Part shown: positions 63,137 to 64,000 of the stretch, piece by piece
Numbering within the stretch: position 1 is the first letter of the stretch
How the letters are laid out: every line of letters begins with the position of its first letter
NCBI RefSeq assembly: GCF_041224415.1
Contig: NZ_JBGFFE010000015.1
Coordinates: 1-64,000, forward strand
DNA: 64,000 nucleotides
Reading direction: 5' to 3'
Source: Clostridium_B lapidicellarium
GTDB lineage: Bacteria; Bacillota; Clostridia; Clostridiales; Clostridiaceae
Program-made: the position numbers and the translations under genes
Notes under the pieces: model-generated
Seen by the model: only the letters and a program-made list of their open reading frames with translations
Told to the model about the DNA's origin: nothing
Databases searched by the model: none

Positions 63137-64000
63137 ATGCTTACAGGTATACCTATTGTAAATATAGATAAAGAGTTATGTACAGGATGCAGAAGATGTG
63201 CAGAAGTTTGCCCGGTTGATGCTATAGAAGGAGAAGAGGGTAAACCACAGTCGATAAATGCGGATAAATGCATAATGTGCGGGCAATGTGTTCAGATGTG
63301 TAAAGGCTATGAATCTGTATATGATCAGGTTCCGACTCCCATGAGCAAAAGGTTGTTTGACAGGGGGCTGCTGAATGATGTGGATGAACCACTTTTTGCA
63401 GCGTATAATATGAGCCAGATAAAAGAAGTTAAAGATATATTAAAAAATAGAGATGTTTTTAAAATTGTACAGTGTGCACCTGCTGTAAGAGTTGCCCTCG
63501 GGGAAGACTTCGGTATGCCCCTTGGAACTTTAACCCCTGGTAAAATGGCAGCGGCACTTAGAAAGCTTGGCTTTGACAGGGTATATGATACCAATTTTGG
63601 AGCTGATCTCACTATAATGGAAGAGGGCAGCGAATTATTGAAGAGGATAACAGAAGGGGGCGTGCTGCCTATGTTTACTTCCTGCTGTCCTGCCTGGGTG
63701 AAATATTTGGAACAGACTTGTCCGGAACTTCTTCCACATCTTTCAACTTGCAAGTCTCCCCAGCAGATGGCCGGTGTTATTTTTAAAACCTATGGGGCAC
63801 AGGTAGATAAAGTAGACCCAGCCAAAATGTATACTGTGTCTGTAATGCCGTGTACCTGCAAGGAATTTGAGTGTGAGAGAGAAGAAATGCAGGACAGCGG
63901 GTACAGGGATGTGGATATAGCCATAACTACAAGAGAACTGGCATATCTGCTGAAAGATGCGAATATTGATTTTAACAGACTGGATGAAGAAGAATTTGAT
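63137..64000 (+). CDS. hydA: [FeFe]-hydrogenase catalytic subunit (3' end outside window)
   Basis: An open frame of 288 codons runs to the window edge without a stop. It has two N-terminal [4Fe-4S] motifs (CTGCRRCAEVCP, CIMCGQCVQMC) and the first two H-cluster signatures, TSCCPAW near residue 178 and MPCTCKEFE near residue 233; the third should be beyond the edge. ATG 63137 is 9 bases after AAGGGGG; an in-frame ATG at 63128 touches it. With the subunits upstream it likely forms an electron-bifurcating or NADP-linked hydrogenase. Confidence 0.93.
   Translation, partial: MLTGIPIVNIDKELCTGCRRCAEVCPVDAIEGEEGKPQSINADKCIMCGQCVQMCKGYESVYDQVPTPMSKRLFDRGLLNDVDEPLFAAYNMSQIKEVKDILKNRDVFKIVQCAPAVRVALGEDFGMPLGTLTPGKMAAALRKLGFDRVYDTNFGADLTIMEEGSELLKRITEGGVLPMFTSCCPAWVKYLEQTCPELLPHLSTCKSPQQMAGVIFKTYGAQVDKVDPAKMYTVSVMPCTCKEFECEREEMQDSGYRDVDIAITTRELAYLLKDANIDFNRLDEEEFD

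Overview
The window looks like a chromosomal segment of a cluster I Clostridium with acetogen or C. kluyveri-like metabolism. The DNA is AT-rich, with strong G-rich Shine-Dalgarno sites, two full germinant-receptor sets, a B12-dependent ribonucleotide reductase, a Re-citrate synthase, a selenocysteine formate dehydrogenase and a multisubunit [FeFe]-hydrogenase. The genus is inferred from gene content; the species was not determined. No insertion sequence, prophage or CRISPR array was seen, and the base composition looks even.

Layout. 1-200: end of an rRNA operon (5S 3' end, tRNA-Asn, terminator). 229-1842: ComEC-like MBL lipoprotein and PlsC (minus). 2247-6610: oxidative TCA branch operon (Re-citrate synthase, aconitase, isocitrate dehydrogenase), which makes 2-oxoglutarate. 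6692-10933: two divergent methionine genes (metY and metH), each behind its own SAM-I riboswitch. 11059-16813: a TIM-barrel protein of unknown role, a polar amino-acid ABC transporter and argGH. 16876-19640: DUF378 protein, an Lrp/AsnC regulator divergent from asnA with a 38-bp palindrome between them, and a small membrane protein. 19855-26352: a corrinoid methyltransferase system with two UroD-type methyltransferases, two corrinoid proteins, one methyl-H4folate-type methyltransferase, a GntR/UTRA regulator, a DUF1638 protein and two unrecognised small paralogous proteins of 51 and 47 residues.

26533-37714: class II ribonucleotide reductase with a double NrdR box, gamma-carbonic-anhydrase-like protein, M14 cell-wall peptidase, YaaR, Ca2+ P-type ATPase, and a sigma-54 island. 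The island has a sensor-less activator, large inverted repeats, a -24/-12 promoter and a transporter-like gene with a frameshift near its 3' end. 37725-54290: CvfB, the divergent ger locus with two A/B/C sets plus a small 'D' protein, nadE, nfeD-SPFH, addB without an adjacent addA, and surE.

54302-64000: a stand-alone structured RNA with a perfect consensus promoter and its own terminator, then a long operon: selenocysteine fdhA, moeA, mobB, fdhD, NuoE-, NuoF- and NuoG-like subunits, a polyferredoxin and a [FeFe]-hydrogenase cut by the window end. Together these encode a formate/H2/NAD(P)H/ferredoxin enzyme system with its cofactor maturation genes. Cobalamin chemistry recurs in metH, nrdJ and the methyltransferase cluster.
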